Shown in pieces: positions 1 to 8,877 of a stretch of 64,000 nt of DNA. Position 1 is the stretch's first letter. Every line of letters starts with the position of its first letter. Below the pieces are notes generated by a model. It was given only the letters and a program-made list of their open reading frames with translations. It ran no database searches and had not been told where the DNA came from. This DNA is from Alphaproteobacteria bacterium (GTDB lineage Bacteria; Pseudomonadota; Alphaproteobacteria; JAVJRE01), in contig JAVJRE010000001.1 of NCBI GenBank assembly GCA_040218575.1, positions 248,001 through 312,000 of the forward strand, written 5' to 3'. The position numbers were made by a program, and so were the translations under genes.

Positions 1-315
1 CGTGTCGCCGGCCATATCTGCTTCTGGATGGAGAAGCCGGAGGTCAGCTTCACGGTGGACGGGGTGGCCGATCCGGCACGGGTGCGGCGGCCCGGGCCGG
101 AGGCCGGCAGCGAGATGCTGAGCGCCAACCAGATATTCTGGTCCGTGCCGGCGCCGCCGGCCATGGCCGGGCTGCCACCGGAGGAGCGGCAGAAGGCGGC
201 GGCCAGGCCCAACGGCCGGGCCGAGGGGCCGCCGGATGCGGTGATGGCCGGCCACGACGAGCCGGCCGGCGGGCCACGGGCCCTGAACCTCAAGCCACGC
301 AGCCGTCCGCGCTGA
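1..315 (+). CDS. C-terminal fragment, possible DUF427 protein (5' end outside window)
   Basis: The frame is open from base 1 to a TGA at 313-315, and no stop separates the first in-frame ATG (28) from the window edge, so this is most likely the tail of a longer gene. The visible part has ICFWMEKPEVSFTVDG near its start, which resembles the end of DUF427 proteins (a 'CFxxEKVDxxVDG' pattern). The remaining 70 residues are rich in Pro, Ala and Arg and look unstructured. The family call rests on that short match and is weak. It could also be an unrelated hypothetical protein. Confidence 0.45.
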   Translation, partial: RVAGHICFWMEKPEVSFTVDGVADPARVRRPGPEAGSEMLSANQIFWSVPAPPAMAGLPPEERQKAAARPNGRAEGPPDAVMAGHDEPAGGPRALNLKPRSRPR

Positions 316-339
316 ATCCACCGGGCGGGCGTGTGGTGC

Positions 340-345
340 TATACT
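340..345 (+). promoter_or_regulatory. Possible -10 element (TATACT) for the desaturase gene
   Basis: TATACT (inside GCTATACT) lies 31 bases upstream of the desaturase ATG, between it and the preceding stop codon. It is close to both the sigma70 TATAAT and the alphaproteobacterial GCTANAWC pattern. No good -35 hexamer is visible at normal spacing. Confidence 0.35.
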
Positions 346-376
346 GATCCGTCACACCGAAGTCAGGAGAATCGCC

Positions 377-1318
377 ATGGCCGATGCCGCCATCGCCTCG
401 CCAGCCTCGGCCTGGGGCCGGGCTACCGCCTGGTTCTGGACCTATGAGATTCCGTCCGTCTTCATGGCGGCGGCGATCTATGGCGCCTGGTTCCTGCTGA
501 TCTGGTTTCATGAATATGTGCCGTACTGGCTGATGATACCGCTGGGCGCCTATATCATCGCCTGGCAGTTCTCGTTCCAGCACGAAGCGATTCACGCCCT
601 GCGTCGCTGGCCGCGATGGTTGCGCTACGCCATTTGCCTGCCGCCGCTGGGGCTGTGGTTTCCGTTCCCGGCCTATCGCCGCAGCCACTCCATCCATCAC
701 GTGAACATGAACATCACGGTGCCGGGTAAAGACCCGGAGACTTATTATGTGCCGAAGGACCAGTGGCGGAAGCTGAGCGCGCTATCGCGCGGGGTCTATC
801 TGTTCAATCAAACGCTGGTCGGCCGTCTGGCCATCGGACCGTTGATCCGCCTGTACAAGCTGGCCCGGCGCGAGGGGACGCGGATTATCAACCGCGACTA
901 TGTCAACGTGTCGTCATGGCTGTGGCATGTGCCGCTGGTGGCGGGGCTGATGTACTTCGTCACGATGATCGCCGGCATGGCATGGTGGGAGTATGTCTTC
1001 CTGATCGCCTATCCGGGATTCAGCCTGGGTCTGCTGCGTGCCTTCTATGAGCATCGCTGGGGCGAGCGACCGAAACAACGCACCGCCATCCTGGAGGCGA
1101 GCTGGCCCATGAGCCTGCTGTTCCTGTGGAACAACATCCATGCGGTGCATCATCTGCACCCGACCATGCCGTGGTACGAGATTCCGGGCTTCTACCGGCA
1201 GAACCGCGACCGCATCCTGGAACATAATGGCCACTTTCTGATTCCCGGCGGCTATCTGGAAGAGGTGCGGCGCTGGCTGCTCAAGCCGGTATTCAGGCCG
1301 ATCCATCCGAAGTACTAG
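377..1318 (+). CDS. Membrane fatty acid desaturase family protein
   Basis: This 313-residue membrane protein carries the three histidine boxes of integral-membrane di-iron desaturases: HEAIH (69-73), HSIHH (104-108) and HAVHH (255-259). Hydrophobic segments lie near residues 30-65 and 180-220. Family members introduce double bonds or hydroxyls into acyl chains, carotenoids or related lipids, and the substrate cannot be told from sequence. The ATG has a good AGGAG eight bases upstream (365-369). The last 26 bases overlap the end of the convergent GNAT gene. The flanking genes do not point to a lipid pathway. Confidence 0.85.
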   Translation: MADAAIASPASAWGRATAWFWTYEIPSVFMAAAIYGAWFLLIWFHEYVPYWLMIPLGAYIIAWQFSFQHEAIHALRRWPRWLRYAICLPPLGLWFPFPAYRRSHSIHHVNMNITVPGKDPETYYVPKDQWRKLSALSRGVYLFNQTLVGRLAIGPLIRLYKLARREGTRIINRDYVNVSSWLWHVPLVAGLMYFVTMIAGMAWWEYVFLIAYPGFSLGLLRAFYEHRWGERPKQRTAILEASWPMSLLFLWNNIHAVHHLHPTMPWYEIPGFYRQNRDRILEHNGHFLIPGGYLEEVRRWLLKPVFRPIHPKY

Positions 1319-1844
1319 CCGACCACGCCTGACGCGTCAGGCTGTGCAGCAGGAAGCTGGCGCCGCCGGTGCGCGCCGGCTGACCCAGCGCCACCTCGCC
1401 TACCACCCGGAACCCGGCCTTGTGCAGCACCCCGCATGAACCTGCATTGTCCGGCAAGGCGCGCGAGACGATAGCCGGCAGGTCACGTTCCGCAAAGGCG
1501 AGAGGCAGCAGCGCCGCCACTGCCTCGCTCATGAGGCCCTGCCGCCAGAACGGCCGGCCCAGCCAGTAGCCGAGCTCATTCTCGCCGCGCCAGTCATGCA
1601 GGCTGATAGCGCCGAGCAGGCGGTCGTCGCGGCGGCGAGCAATGGCCCAGGCGTCCGGCGGATGGTCCCGCTGCCGCGCCTGGTTGCGGGCGATCCAGGC
1701 GCGACCGTCATCATAGGTATAGGGCCAGGGCGGCTCGTCGAGCCAGCGGCTGACCGCCCAGTCGCCGATCAGCCGTACCAGATCGTGCAGGTCGCTGTCG
1801 GCCCATGGCCTCAGCCGCAGTCGCGGCGTTTCGAGAAGGTTCAT
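1293..1844 (-). CDS. GNAT family N-acetyltransferase (RimJ/RimL-like), second of a pair
   Basis: The 183-residue product begins with the LETPRLRLRPW motif typical of the Acetyltransf_3 (RimJ/RimL) branch of GNAT enzymes, which use acetyl-CoA to acetylate protein N-termini, amino groups or small molecules. ELGYWLGRPFWRQGLMSEA is the acetyl-CoA binding region, and DNAGSCGVLHKAGF is the C-terminal GNAT motif. The ATG at 1844 overlaps the stop of the upstream GNAT gene as ATGA, so the two are translationally coupled. The frame runs further upstream to 2081, but that part only shadows the neighbour. The pair follows hutF in one operon. The substrate is unknown. Confidence 0.85.
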   Translation of the reverse strand: MNLLETPRLRLRPWADSDLHDLVRLIGDWAVSRWLDEPPWPYTYDDGRAWIARNQARQRDHPPDAWAIARRRDDRLLGAISLHDWRGENELGYWLGRPFWRQGLMSEAVAALLPLAFAERDLPAIVSRALPDNAGSCGVLHKAGFRVVGEVALGQPARTGGASFLLHSLTRQAWSASTSDGSA

Positions 1845-2374
1845 GACGCCCGCCACTGATGGCGGGCGAGGCTCCAGGCAGGCGCCAGCGGCAGGTGATA
1901 GCGGTTGGGCCGGGGCAGGGGGCGCATTTCCGCCGGGCGGAAGCCGAGCTTTTCCAGCACCCGGCTGCTGCGCCGGTTGTCGGGATGGACGGTGGCCACC
2001 ATGGCCGGCGCGTTGAGATAGGCGAAGCCATGGGCCAGCACCGCCCGCCCCGCCTCCACCATCAGCCCCTGCCCCCACCATGGCCGGGCCAGCCAGTAGC
2101 CGAATTCGTCACGACCGGCGCCGGGATCGGCGATGCTGACGCCGCCGATGACCTGGCCGGTGTGACGATAGGCGATGGCAAAATGAGCCGCCTGGCCGGA
2201 CGCATGACTGGCGTTCACCAGGCCGGTCCACCAGTCGAAGTCGCTCTGCCGGTAGGGCTGCGGCACGCGGATCAGCCAGCGGCTGACCTGGGGGTCGTTC
2301 AGCCAGGCGATGACGGCGCGGGCGTCGCGATCCTCAAACGGGCGCAGGACCAGGCGGCTGGTGCTCAGGCGCAT
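1841..2374 (-). CDS. GNAT family N-acetyltransferase (RimJ/RimL-like), first of a pair
   Basis: This 177-residue protein starts STSRLVLRPFEDRDA, has the acetyl-CoA region EFGYWLARPWWGQGLMVEA, and ends in the usual HPDNRRSSRVLEKLGF motif. It is clearly a paralogue of the next gene, with which it shares an ATGA overlap (1841-1844), suggesting a tandem duplication. It starts only 17 bases after the hutF stop on the same strand, so hutF and both acetyltransferases are probably one transcript. That context suggests, without proving, a role near histidine degradation, for example acetylating a pathway intermediate or an amine. Confidence 0.85.
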   Translation of the reverse strand: MRLSTSRLVLRPFEDRDARAVIAWLNDPQVSRWLIRVPQPYRQSDFDWWTGLVNASHASGQAAHFAIAYRHTGQVIGGVSIADPGAGRDEFGYWLARPWWGQGLMVEAGRAVLAHGFAYLNAPAMVATVHPDNRRSSRVLEKLGFRPAEMRPLPRPNRYHLPLAPAWSLARHQWRAS

Positions 2375-2391
2375 GAGCCGGCCGCCACCGG

Positions 2392-3771
2392 TCAGGCCGC
2401 CAGTTGCCGCAGGGTGTCGCGGTAGCGCCGGGTGATGGCCTCCTCCGCCTCGTGGTGGCCGTCGCGCACCACCCAGCGACCGCCCACCATCACGTCGCGT
2501 ACGGGCGTGGTGTTGCCACAAAAAAGGAAGGCATCCAGCAGGGTGTCGCCGCTGCGGCCAGTCAGGCTGGGGTGGTCGGTATCGAGCGTGATGAGGTCGG
2601 CGCGATGGCCGGTGGCCAGCTTGCCGATGGGGCGGCCGGAAGACTGCGCGCCGCCGGCGAGGGCGCCCTTCCACAGATTGGCGCCCACATGGGCAGCCTC
2701 GGCGGTGGCCAGAAGATTGCGTTTGCGCAGGATCAGACGCTGGCCATATTCCAGCCAGCGTAGCTCCTCGACAGGGCTGATGGACACATGGCTGTCGGAG
2801 CCGACGCCCCAGCGGCCGCCGGCGGCGAAATAGTCCACCATGGGAAAGATGCCGTCGCCCAGATTGGCTTCCGTCGTCGGGCAGAGGCCGACCACCGCAC
2901 CACTCTTCGCCATGCTCGAAACCTCTTCCGGCGTGACGTGGGTGGCATGGATCAGGCACCAGCGCTGGTCCACCGCATAGTTGTTGTAGAGCCACTGCAC
3001 CGGTCGCTGGTTGGACCAGGCGAGGCAACCATCCACCTCGCTGGTCTGCTCGGCGATGTGAATATGGATCGGCGCCTTGGGGTCCAGCGCGGTCAGACCG
3101 TCAACGGCGATGCGGAGCTGGTCCGGCGAGGCGGCGCGCAGCGAATGGGGGGCGATGCCGAAGGCCAGATTGCCATCGCCCGCATGTTCCTTGCCCAGGG
3201 TCCGGGTGCAGTCGAGGACATAGTCCGCGTCATTGGCAAAGCGCTTCTGGTGCGGCTCCAGCGGCTTCGGGCCGAAACCGCCGGCGGAATAGAGCACCGG
3301 CAGATGGGTATAGCCGATGCCCACCGCCCGGGCGGCGGCGATGACGCGGCGCGACAGCTCAAAGGGATCGGCATAACGATTGCCGTCCTGATCGTGGTGG
3401 ATGTAGTGGAACTCCGCAATGTGGGTATAGCCGGACTTGACCATCTCCAGGTAAAGCTGGGCGGCGATGGCCTCGATTCCGGCCGGGTCCAGCCCGCCAC
3501 AGGCCACGTCATACATGACCTTGCGCCAGGACCAGAAGTCATCGTCGGCATTGGGACCGCGCACTTCCGCTTGCCCGGCCATGGCCCGCTGAAAGGCGTG
3601 GCTGTGCAGGTTGGGCATGCCCGGCAGGACAGCGCCGCGGATACGTTGTGCGCCGCTACTGTCGGCGCCGACTTTCACCGACTGAATATCGCCGGATACG
3701 CCGATGGTGAGGCGGACGTCTTTCGCCCAACCGTCGGGCAGCAGAGCGGAGTCGGCGAACAAATCGGTCAT
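2392..3771 (-). CDS. hutF: Formimidoylglutamate deiminase
   Basis: HutF is a zinc-dependent amidohydrolase that converts N-formimino-L-glutamate to N-formyl-L-glutamate and ammonia, step four of the five-step histidine pathway. The 459-residue length fits the family. The metal-binding HSH of PGMPNLHSHAFQRAMAG, the HIHIAEQTSEV histidines in the barrel and GSDSHVS near residue 325 are all visible. With HutG also present, this strain uses the route through formylglutamate to glutamate plus formate. The gene diverges from hutI across a 266-base intergenic region and leads an operon with two GNAT genes. Confidence 0.95.
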   Translation of the reverse strand: MTDLFADSALLPDGWAKDVRLTIGVSGDIQSVKVGADSSGAQRIRGAVLPGMPNLHSHAFQRAMAGQAEVRGPNADDDFWSWRKVMYDVACGGLDPAGIEAIAAQLYLEMVKSGYTHIAEFHYIHHDQDGNRYADPFELSRRVIAAARAVGIGYTHLPVLYSAGGFGPKPLEPHQKRFANDADYVLDCTRTLGKEHAGDGNLAFGIAPHSLRAASPDQLRIAVDGLTALDPKAPIHIHIAEQTSEVDGCLAWSNQRPVQWLYNNYAVDQRWCLIHATHVTPEEVSSMAKSGAVVGLCPTTEANLGDGIFPMVDYFAAGGRWGVGSDSHVSISPVEELRWLEYGQRLILRKRNLLATAEAAHVGANLWKGALAGGAQSSGRPIGKLATGHRADLITLDTDHPSLTGRSGDTLLDAFLFCGNTTPVRDVMVGGRWVVRDGHHEAEEAITRRYRDTLRQLAA

Positions 3772-4037
3772 CTGGAACCTCGATTGGCCGGTGCGGGACT
3801 TGGCCGGCGGGTGTGGCGGCGGATATGGGCAGGCGGACCTGATGCAGGCGCAGAATAGGCAAGGCCGCCACCGACGAAAAGACGATCCGGCAGATCAGGC
3901 GCGGGTCGGGATTTGTCGCCGGGAATTGCCGCCGGTATTTGACGCGCCATTTGATATAGTGGCGCCAAGCCGCCGGCCGACCCCCTCGCTAGCGGCAGCG
4001 GATGGATAGAGAACGAGAACGAAGGAGACAGGCCCTT
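3772..4037. promoter_or_regulatory. Divergent hutF/hutI intergenic region with an inverted repeat
   Basis: This 266-base gap must hold the promoters of hutF (minus) and hutI (plus). An inverted repeat GCGCCA (3944-3949), ten-base spacer, TGGCGC (3960-3965) surrounds a possible -10 (TATAGT, 3955-3960), a suitable place for an operator. No HutC-type site was recognised. An AAGGAG ribosome binding site lies at 4022-4027, ten bases before the ATG at 4038, and supports that hutI start over the in-frame ATG at 4002. Confidence 0.4.
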
Positions 4038-5285
4038 ATGTGGGACAGGATGTGGACCAACGTCAATCTGGCCACCATGGCCGATAACGCCGGCCATGGC
4101 GGCTATGGCGCGATCAGTGACGGGGCCATTGCCGTGGCGGACGGCAGGATTGCCTGGATCGGCACCATGGCCGATCTGCCGGGCACCCCGGCCAGCCTGG
4201 CGCGTCAGGTGCAGGATGCGGGTGGTCTGTGGATGACGCCGGGCCTGATTGATTGCCACAACCATCTGGCCTTCGGTGGCAGCCGTGCGCGTGAGTTTGA
4301 GATGCGGCTGGAGGGCGCCACCTATGAAGAGATCAGTCGCGCCGGCGGCGGTATTCTGTCCACCGTCAAGGCGACCCGCGAATGGAGCGAGGAGCGGCTG
4401 CTGGCGGCGGCCTTGTCGCGCGCGCGGGCGCAATTGGCCGAGGGAGCGACGACGCTTGAGATCAAGTCGGGCTATGGGCTCGATCTGGACAGCGAGCTGA
4501 AACAATTGCGGGTGGCGCGTGAGGTGGGTCGGCAACTGCCGATTACGGTCACCACCACTTTTCTCGGCGCTCACTCCATCCCGCCGGAATACAAGGACCG
4601 GTCAGACGATTATGTGGACCTGGTGGTCAACACCATGCTGCCGGCTGTGGTCAGGGACGGGCTGGCGGATGCGGTGGACGCCTTCTGCGAAGGCATTGCC
4701 TTTTCGGTTGCCCAGACCGAACGGGTCTTTGCCGCGGCGGAAAAGCACGGCCTGCCGGTCAAGCTGCACGCCGAACAGCTGAGCGATCTGGGTGGTGCGG
4801 CGCTGGCGGCGCGCCACGGCGCGCTGTCGGCGGACCACCTGGAATATGTATCGCAAGCGTCGGTCGAGGCCATGGCCAGAGCCGGCACGGTGGCGGTGAT
4901 GCTGCCGGGCGCCTTCTATTTCCTGCGTGAAAAGCAGTTGCCGCCGATCCAGGCGTTTCGTGACGCGGGCGTCGCCATGGCGGTGGCCACCGACGCCAAT
5001 CCCGGCACCTCGCCGACGCCATCCCTGTTGCTGATGATGAGCATGGCTTGCACGCTGTTTCGCATGACGCCGGTGGAAGCACTGGCCGGCACCACCCGCG
5101 TGGCCGCCCAGGCGCTGGGCATGGCGGCGGAGCGTGGCACGCTTGAGGTGGGTAAGGCGGCGGACATGGCGCTATGGCGGATTGATGAGCCGGCCGAACT
5201 GTCCTATCGGTTTGGCGCTGACCCGCTTGTCACAGTAATTTCCGGCGGCGCCGTAATGGATGCCGCCTCTCTCGCGAGGTTCTGA
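4038..5285 (+). CDS. hutI: Imidazolonepropionase
   Basis: HutI hydrolyses 4-imidazolone-5-propionate to N-formimino-L-glutamate, step three of histidine degradation. It has the amidohydrolase signatures [16 protein letters not shown] (metal-binding HxH), [21 protein letters not shown] and [13 protein letters not shown]. From the ATG at 4038 the product is 415 residues, normal for the family. An ATG 36 bases upstream is in frame but would add a charged tail and place the AAGGAG inside the gene. The gene is followed after three bases by a DM13 gene, so the two are probably co-transcribed. Confidence 0.95.
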   Translation: MWDRMWTNVNLATMADNAGHGGYGAISDGAIAVADGRIAWIGTMADLPGTPASLARQVQDAGGLWMTPGLIDCHNHLAFGGSRAREFEMRLEGATYEEISRAGGGILSTVKATREWSEERLLAAALSRARAQLAEGATTLEIKSGYGLDLDSELKQLRVAREVGRQLPITVTTTFLGAHSIPPEYKDRSDDYVDLVVNTMLPAVVRDGLADAVDAFCEGIAFSVAQTERVFAAAEKHGLPVKLHAEQLSDLGGAALAARHGALSADHLEYVSQASVEAMARAGTVAVMLPGAFYFLREKQLPPIQAFRDAGVAMAVATDANPGTSPTPSLLLMMSMACTLFRMTPVEALAGTTRVAAQALGMAAERGTLEVGKAADMALWRIDEPAELSYRFGADPLVTVISGGAVMDAASLARF

Positions 5286-5288
5286 ACC

Positions 5289-5933
5289 ATGGCATCCCGT
5301 CGTCCGGTTTTCTGGTCCTTTGCCGTTATCGCGGCGGTGGCTATAGCGGCTGTCGCCTGGTGGCTCGGCTCACCCCTGTTCATCGACCGCCATGTGGATG
5401 AGCCCTTTCCTTCTGCGACCGCCCCAATGGCCATGGATAGCATGCCCAGCGCCGAGGAGCTGGCCGCCATGAGCGACGAGGAGAAGGCGGCCATGCGCGA
5501 TGAAGTTCTGGACATGGCCGCCGCCATGCCAGACACGGCCATGGACGACGCCATGGACATGGACATGGCCGAAGCCGAAGTGGCGCGCGGCACGTTTCGC
5601 GATGGGGACGACGCGCACAGAGGCGAAGGCCGGGCGGTGATCTATCGTCTGGCCGATGGCAGTCTGCACCTGCGGCTGGAGGATTTCCGCGTCACCAACG
5701 GACCGGATTTGTTCGTCATCCTGAGCGCGGCAGACGATCCGCGTGACACTGCCGCCATAGACGCCGCGCCGTGGAGTGCGCTGGCGGCGTTGAAGGGCAA
5801 TGTGGGTAATCAGAATTACGAGATCGATCCGGCGCTGGACATCAGCCAGGTCCGGACTGTCGCCATCTGGTGCCGCGCCTTCGGCGTATTGTTCGCCGCC
5901 GCACCGCTCAGCTTCGAGGCGGCCGGATCCTAG
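5289..5933 (+). CDS. Membrane-anchored DM13-domain protein with methionine-rich linker
   Basis: The 214-residue protein has one N-terminal membrane segment (about 9-27), a linker (about 40-98), and a DM13 domain (about 100-208). The domain includes FRVTNGPDLFVIL, LKGNVGNQNYEID and VAIWCRAFGVLF; Cys195 is the conserved DM13 cysteine, which has been proposed to act in redox chemistry. The linker is unusual, with 11 methionines between residues 47 and 93 among many Asp and Glu residues, ending in MDDAMDMDM, which could bind a soft metal such as copper. It probably faces the periplasm. It starts three bases after hutI, although no link between DM13 and histidine degradation is established. Confidence 0.8.
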   Translation: MASRRPVFWSFAVIAAVAIAAVAWWLGSPLFIDRHVDEPFPSATAPMAMDSMPSAEELAAMSDEEKAAMRDEVLDMAAAMPDTAMDDAMDMDMAEAEVARGTFRDGDDAHRGEGRAVIYRLADGSLHLRLEDFRVTNGPDLFVILSAADDPRDTAAIDAAPWSALAALKGNVGNQNYEIDPALDISQVRTVAIWCRAFGVLFAAAPLSFEAAGS

Positions 5934-5961
5934 GCGCCGGCTGTCACCGCAGGGCTGCCGC

Positions 5962-6429
5962 TTGAAGCTGCCGCCTCTTCCTCTGGCCGGCGGTTGTCAG
6001 TGCGGCCGGGTGCGCTATGCCATCGCCACAACGCCCGAAGTGTTCTATCTCTGCCACTGCCGCGAGTGCCAGCGACAGTCCTCCAGCGCCTTCGGCCAGT
6101 CCCTGCGCGTAGCGGCACAAGGATTCAGCCTGACCGGTGACACCGCTGCGGTGACGTGGACATCGGACGCCGGAACAGTGCGACGCGGCACCTTCTGTCC
6201 GGCCTGCGGCACCAGGCTGTTTCATGATCGTACGGGGGCGGCCACTATAAACGTCAAGGCCGGCACACTGGACGATCCGTCATGGCTGGAGCCTGCGGGC
6301 CATGTGTGGCTGCGCTCGAAGCAGGCGTTCTTTGAGGTGCCGCCCGGCGCGCTGGCCTATGCGACGCAGCCGCCGGATGCCTTTGCGGCGCTTAAGACGC
6401 GCTGGCGCGAGATGATCGCCGCCGGCTGA
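5962..6429 (+). CDS. GFA (CENP-V/Gfa) family zinc protein
   Basis: This protein carries the zinc cysteines of the Gfa fold: GGCQCGRVRY, CHCRECQRQS and FCPACGTRLF. The family is named after a proposed glutathione-dependent formaldehyde-activating enzyme, but most members have no proven reaction. The likely start is the TTG at 5962 (155 residues). No ATG or GTG lies close to the domain, and the ATG at 5800 would overlap the DM13 gene by 134 bases. It follows the DM13 gene by 28 bases and is convergent with hutG. A link to formate or formaldehyde from the hut pathway is possible but speculative. Confidence 0.75.
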   Translation: MKLPPLPLAGGCQCGRVRYAIATTPEVFYLCHCRECQRQSSSAFGQSLRVAAQGFSLTGDTAAVTWTSDAGTVRRGTFCPACGTRLFHDRTGAATINVKAGTLDDPSWLEPAGHVWLRSKQAFFEVPPGALAYATQPPDAFAALKTRWREMIAAG

Positions 6430-6469
6430 GTCGCCCGCTGGCGGGCCGGTGCTGTTGCACAGAGAATGA

Positions 6470-7270
6470 TCAGGCCGGCGCCGCGGCGGCCCACGCTATC
6501 GCTTCCTCCAGCACCGCCTTGAGATGCGGCCGCACCTTCGCCGCCAGGTCGTCGCGGAAGGTGAAGGGCGGCGCTTCGTCCATATAGGTGGCCTGCGACA
6601 GCTCCATCTGCACCGCATGGACGCCGCCGGCCGGCCGGCCATGGCTACGGGTGATGTGGCCGCCCTTGAAGCGGCCGTTGAGGATGGCGCTATAGCCCGA
6701 CGCCTTCTGGCATACCGCCAGCAGGCGATTGGCCAGACCCGCATCAGCCGACGCGCCAGCACCGGTGCCGAGATTGAAATCCGGCAGCCGGCCATCGAAG
6801 AAGCGCGGCACCTCTGACCGGATGGAGTGGGCATCATACTGCACCACCCGGCCATGGCGCGCGGTCAGACGGGTCAGCTCCTGCTCCAGACGGTCGTGGT
6901 AGGGCTGCCAGTATGTGGTGCGCCGCCGCTCCACTTCGGCCTTGTCGGGGCCTTCGCCCGGCAGGTAGATCGGCTCTTCGTCGAAGGTGCTGGTGGGCAC
7001 CAGCTCGGTGACCGACTGGCCGGGATAAAGGCTGGAGCCGTCCGGCGGCCGGTTGAGGTCAATGACGTAGCGCGAGTGGGTGGCGATCACCACCGTGGCG
7101 TCCAGCCCATCGAGAAAGTCGTATAGCCGGTCCACATGCCAGTCGGTATCGGCCATGAGGCGGCCGGCGTCGGTCATGCGGCTCTTGAGATCATCGGGAA
7201 TGTGCAGTCCCGAATGAGGCATGGAGACCAGCAGCGGGCTGTTGCCCTGGCGGTAGCGATAAAGATCCAT
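6470..7270 (-). CDS. hutG: N-formylglutamate deformylase (N-formylglutamate amidohydrolase)
   Basis: HutG cleaves N-formyl-L-glutamate to glutamate and formate, the last step of the five-enzyme histidine pathway. The 266-residue length and the motifs SMPHSGLHIP, DTDWHVDRLYDFLD, HSRYVIDLNRPPDG and VQYDAHSIRSEVP match the FGase (N-formylglutamate amidohydrolase) family, not the arginase-like formiminoglutamase that shares the HutG name. Its presence with hutF confirms the pathway type. It is the third gene of the hutU-hutH-hutG operon, 32 bases after hutH. Confidence 0.94.
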   Translation of the reverse strand: MDLYRYRQGNSPLLVSMPHSGLHIPDDLKSRMTDAGRLMADTDWHVDRLYDFLDGLDATVVIATHSRYVIDLNRPPDGSSLYPGQSVTELVPTSTFDEEPIYLPGEGPDKAEVERRRTTYWQPYHDRLEQELTRLTARHGRVVQYDAHSIRSEVPRFFDGRLPDFNLGTGAGASADAGLANRLLAVCQKASGYSAILNGRFKGGHITRSHGRPAGGVHAVQMELSQATYMDEAPPFTFRDDLAAKVRPHLKAVLEEAIAWAAAAPA

Positions 7271-7302
7271 GACGGTTTCCTGTGCGCGGCGTCAGGCAAG
7301 AG

Positions 7303-8856
7303 CTAGGCTGTCGCGGCGGTGGCTTCAAGGGCTGAAGGCAGGGCCACATCGGCGGGCAGTCCGTGGCCGGTGTCGATCATGCGGCGGGCGGCCTCGATGT
7401 CGGGATGGAAGAAGCGGTCCTCGTCGAGGCCCCGCACCTGCTGGCGCACGGCGGCGTGCACCTGTTCCAGGGCCGGCGACGAGGCGAGCGGCCGGCGGAA
7501 GTCGATGCCCTGGGCGGCGGCCAGCAGTTCGATGGCGAGGATGCCGGCCACATTGTCGAGCATTGGCGTCAGACGGCGCACGGCGCCGGTGGCCATGCTC
7601 ACATGGTCTTCCTGGCCGGCGGCGGTAGGCAGGGAATCGACGCTGGCCGGATGGGCCAGGCTCTTGTTTTCGCTGGCCAGAGCGGCGGCGGTGACCTGGG
7701 CCAGCATGAAGCCGGAATTGAGCCCCGGACTGGCCACCAGAAAGGCCGGCAGGCCGGAGAAGTTGGCGTCGATCAGCAGGGCAATGCGCCGCTCAGCGAG
7801 GGCGCCGATTTCCGCCACCGCCACGGCCAGAGCATCGGCGGCAAGCGCGACCGGTTCGGCATGGAAGTTGCCGCCGGAGAGAATCTCTCCCGTATCGGCG
7901 AAGACCAGCGGATTGTCCGTGACCGCATTGGCCTCGCGCCGCAGCACATCGGCCACATGGCGCATCTGGTCCAGTGCCGCGCCCATGACCTGGGGCTGGC
8001 AGCGCAAGGAATAGGGATCCTGCACACGCTCATCGCCCTCGCGGTGAGAGGCGCGGATGGCTGAGCCGGCCAGCAGGCGGGCCAGTGCGGCGGCCACCGC
8101 CGACTGGCCAGGCTGGCCGCGCAGCGCATGGATGCGCGGATCAAATGGCGTGTCGGAACCGGCGGCGGCATCCACCGACAGGGCGCCACACAGCAGCGCC
8201 ATGGCGAACAGACGGTCGGCGCGATACAGAGCCAGAAGCCCGAGTGCGGTGGAGACCTGGGTGCCATTGAGCAGGGCCAGCCCTTCCTTGGCCGACAGGG
8301 TCACCGGCGCCAGGCCGGCGCGGGCCAGCGCATCGGCTGCCGGCATACGCTCGCCGCCGAAGTCGGCGGCGCCCTGACCGATCAGGGCGGCGGCCATGTG
8401 GGCCAGCGGCGCCAGATCGCCGGACGCGCCGACCGAACCCTGGGCCGGGATCACCGGCAGGACGCCGCCATTGAGCATGGCCAGCAGGGCTTCGATGACG
8501 CTGCGCCGGACACCGGAGTGACCGCGCGCCAGGCTGGCGACTTTCAGCGCCATGACCAGGCGCACCGCGTCATGGGGCAGGTCCGGCCCGGTACCGGCGG
8601 CGTGCGACAGGACGATGCGGCGCTGCAGCTCCGCCACCTGGTCCGGCGGGATGCGGGTCTTTGCCAGCAGGCCGAAGCCGGTGTTGACGCCGTAAACCGC
8701 ATCGTCGCCGGCGGCGGCGCGGGCGACCACCGCGGCGGCGGCATCTACCACCGGCCAGCAGGACTCGTCGAGAGCCAGCGTCACGTCGCCGCCGGCGATA
8801 CGCCGCCAGTGGTCAAGCGTAAGAGTGCCGGGAGTCAGGCGAAGGGTATCAGGCAT
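7303..8856 (-). CDS. hutH: Histidine ammonia-lyase
   Basis: HutH removes ammonia from L-histidine to give trans-urocanate, the first step of the pathway. The autocatalytic MIO prosthetic group forms from Ala-Ser-Gly at residues 144-146, inside [23 protein letters not shown] (55-62) contains the catalytic tyrosine region and [12 protein letters not shown] is also conserved. The length of 517 is normal. It lies 21 bases after hutU and 32 bases before hutG on the same strand, so the three are probably one operon driven from upstream of hutU. Confidence 0.96.
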   Translation of the reverse strand: MPDTLRLTPGTLTLDHWRRIAGGDVTLALDESCWPVVDAAAAVVARAAAGDDAVYGVNTGFGLLAKTRIPPDQVAELQRRIVLSHAAGTGPDLPHDAVRLVMALKVASLARGHSGVRRSVIEALLAMLNGGVLPVIPAQGSVGASGDLAPLAHMAAALIGQGAADFGGERMPAADALARAGLAPVTLSAKEGLALLNGTQVSTALGLLALYRADRLFAMALLCGALSVDAAAGSDTPFDPRIHALRGQPGQSAVAAALARLLAGSAIRASHREGDERVQDPYSLRCQPQVMGAALDQMRHVADVLRREANAVTDNPLVFADTGEILSGGNFHAEPVALAADALAVAVAEIGALAERRIALLIDANFSGLPAFLVASPGLNSGFMLAQVTAAALASENKSLAHPASVDSLPTAAGQEDHVSMATGAVRRLTPMLDNVAGILAIELLAAAQGIDFRRPLASSPALEQVHAAVRQQVRGLDEDRFFHPDIEAARRMIDTGHGLPADVALPSALEATAATA

Positions 8857-8877
8857 CGCGTTGGACCGCGGACCGTC

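Noticed and set aside
5800-5961. ATG at 5800 as start of the GFA-family gene
   Set aside because: It overlaps the DM13 gene by 134 bases and the added region is a basic shadow without family match.
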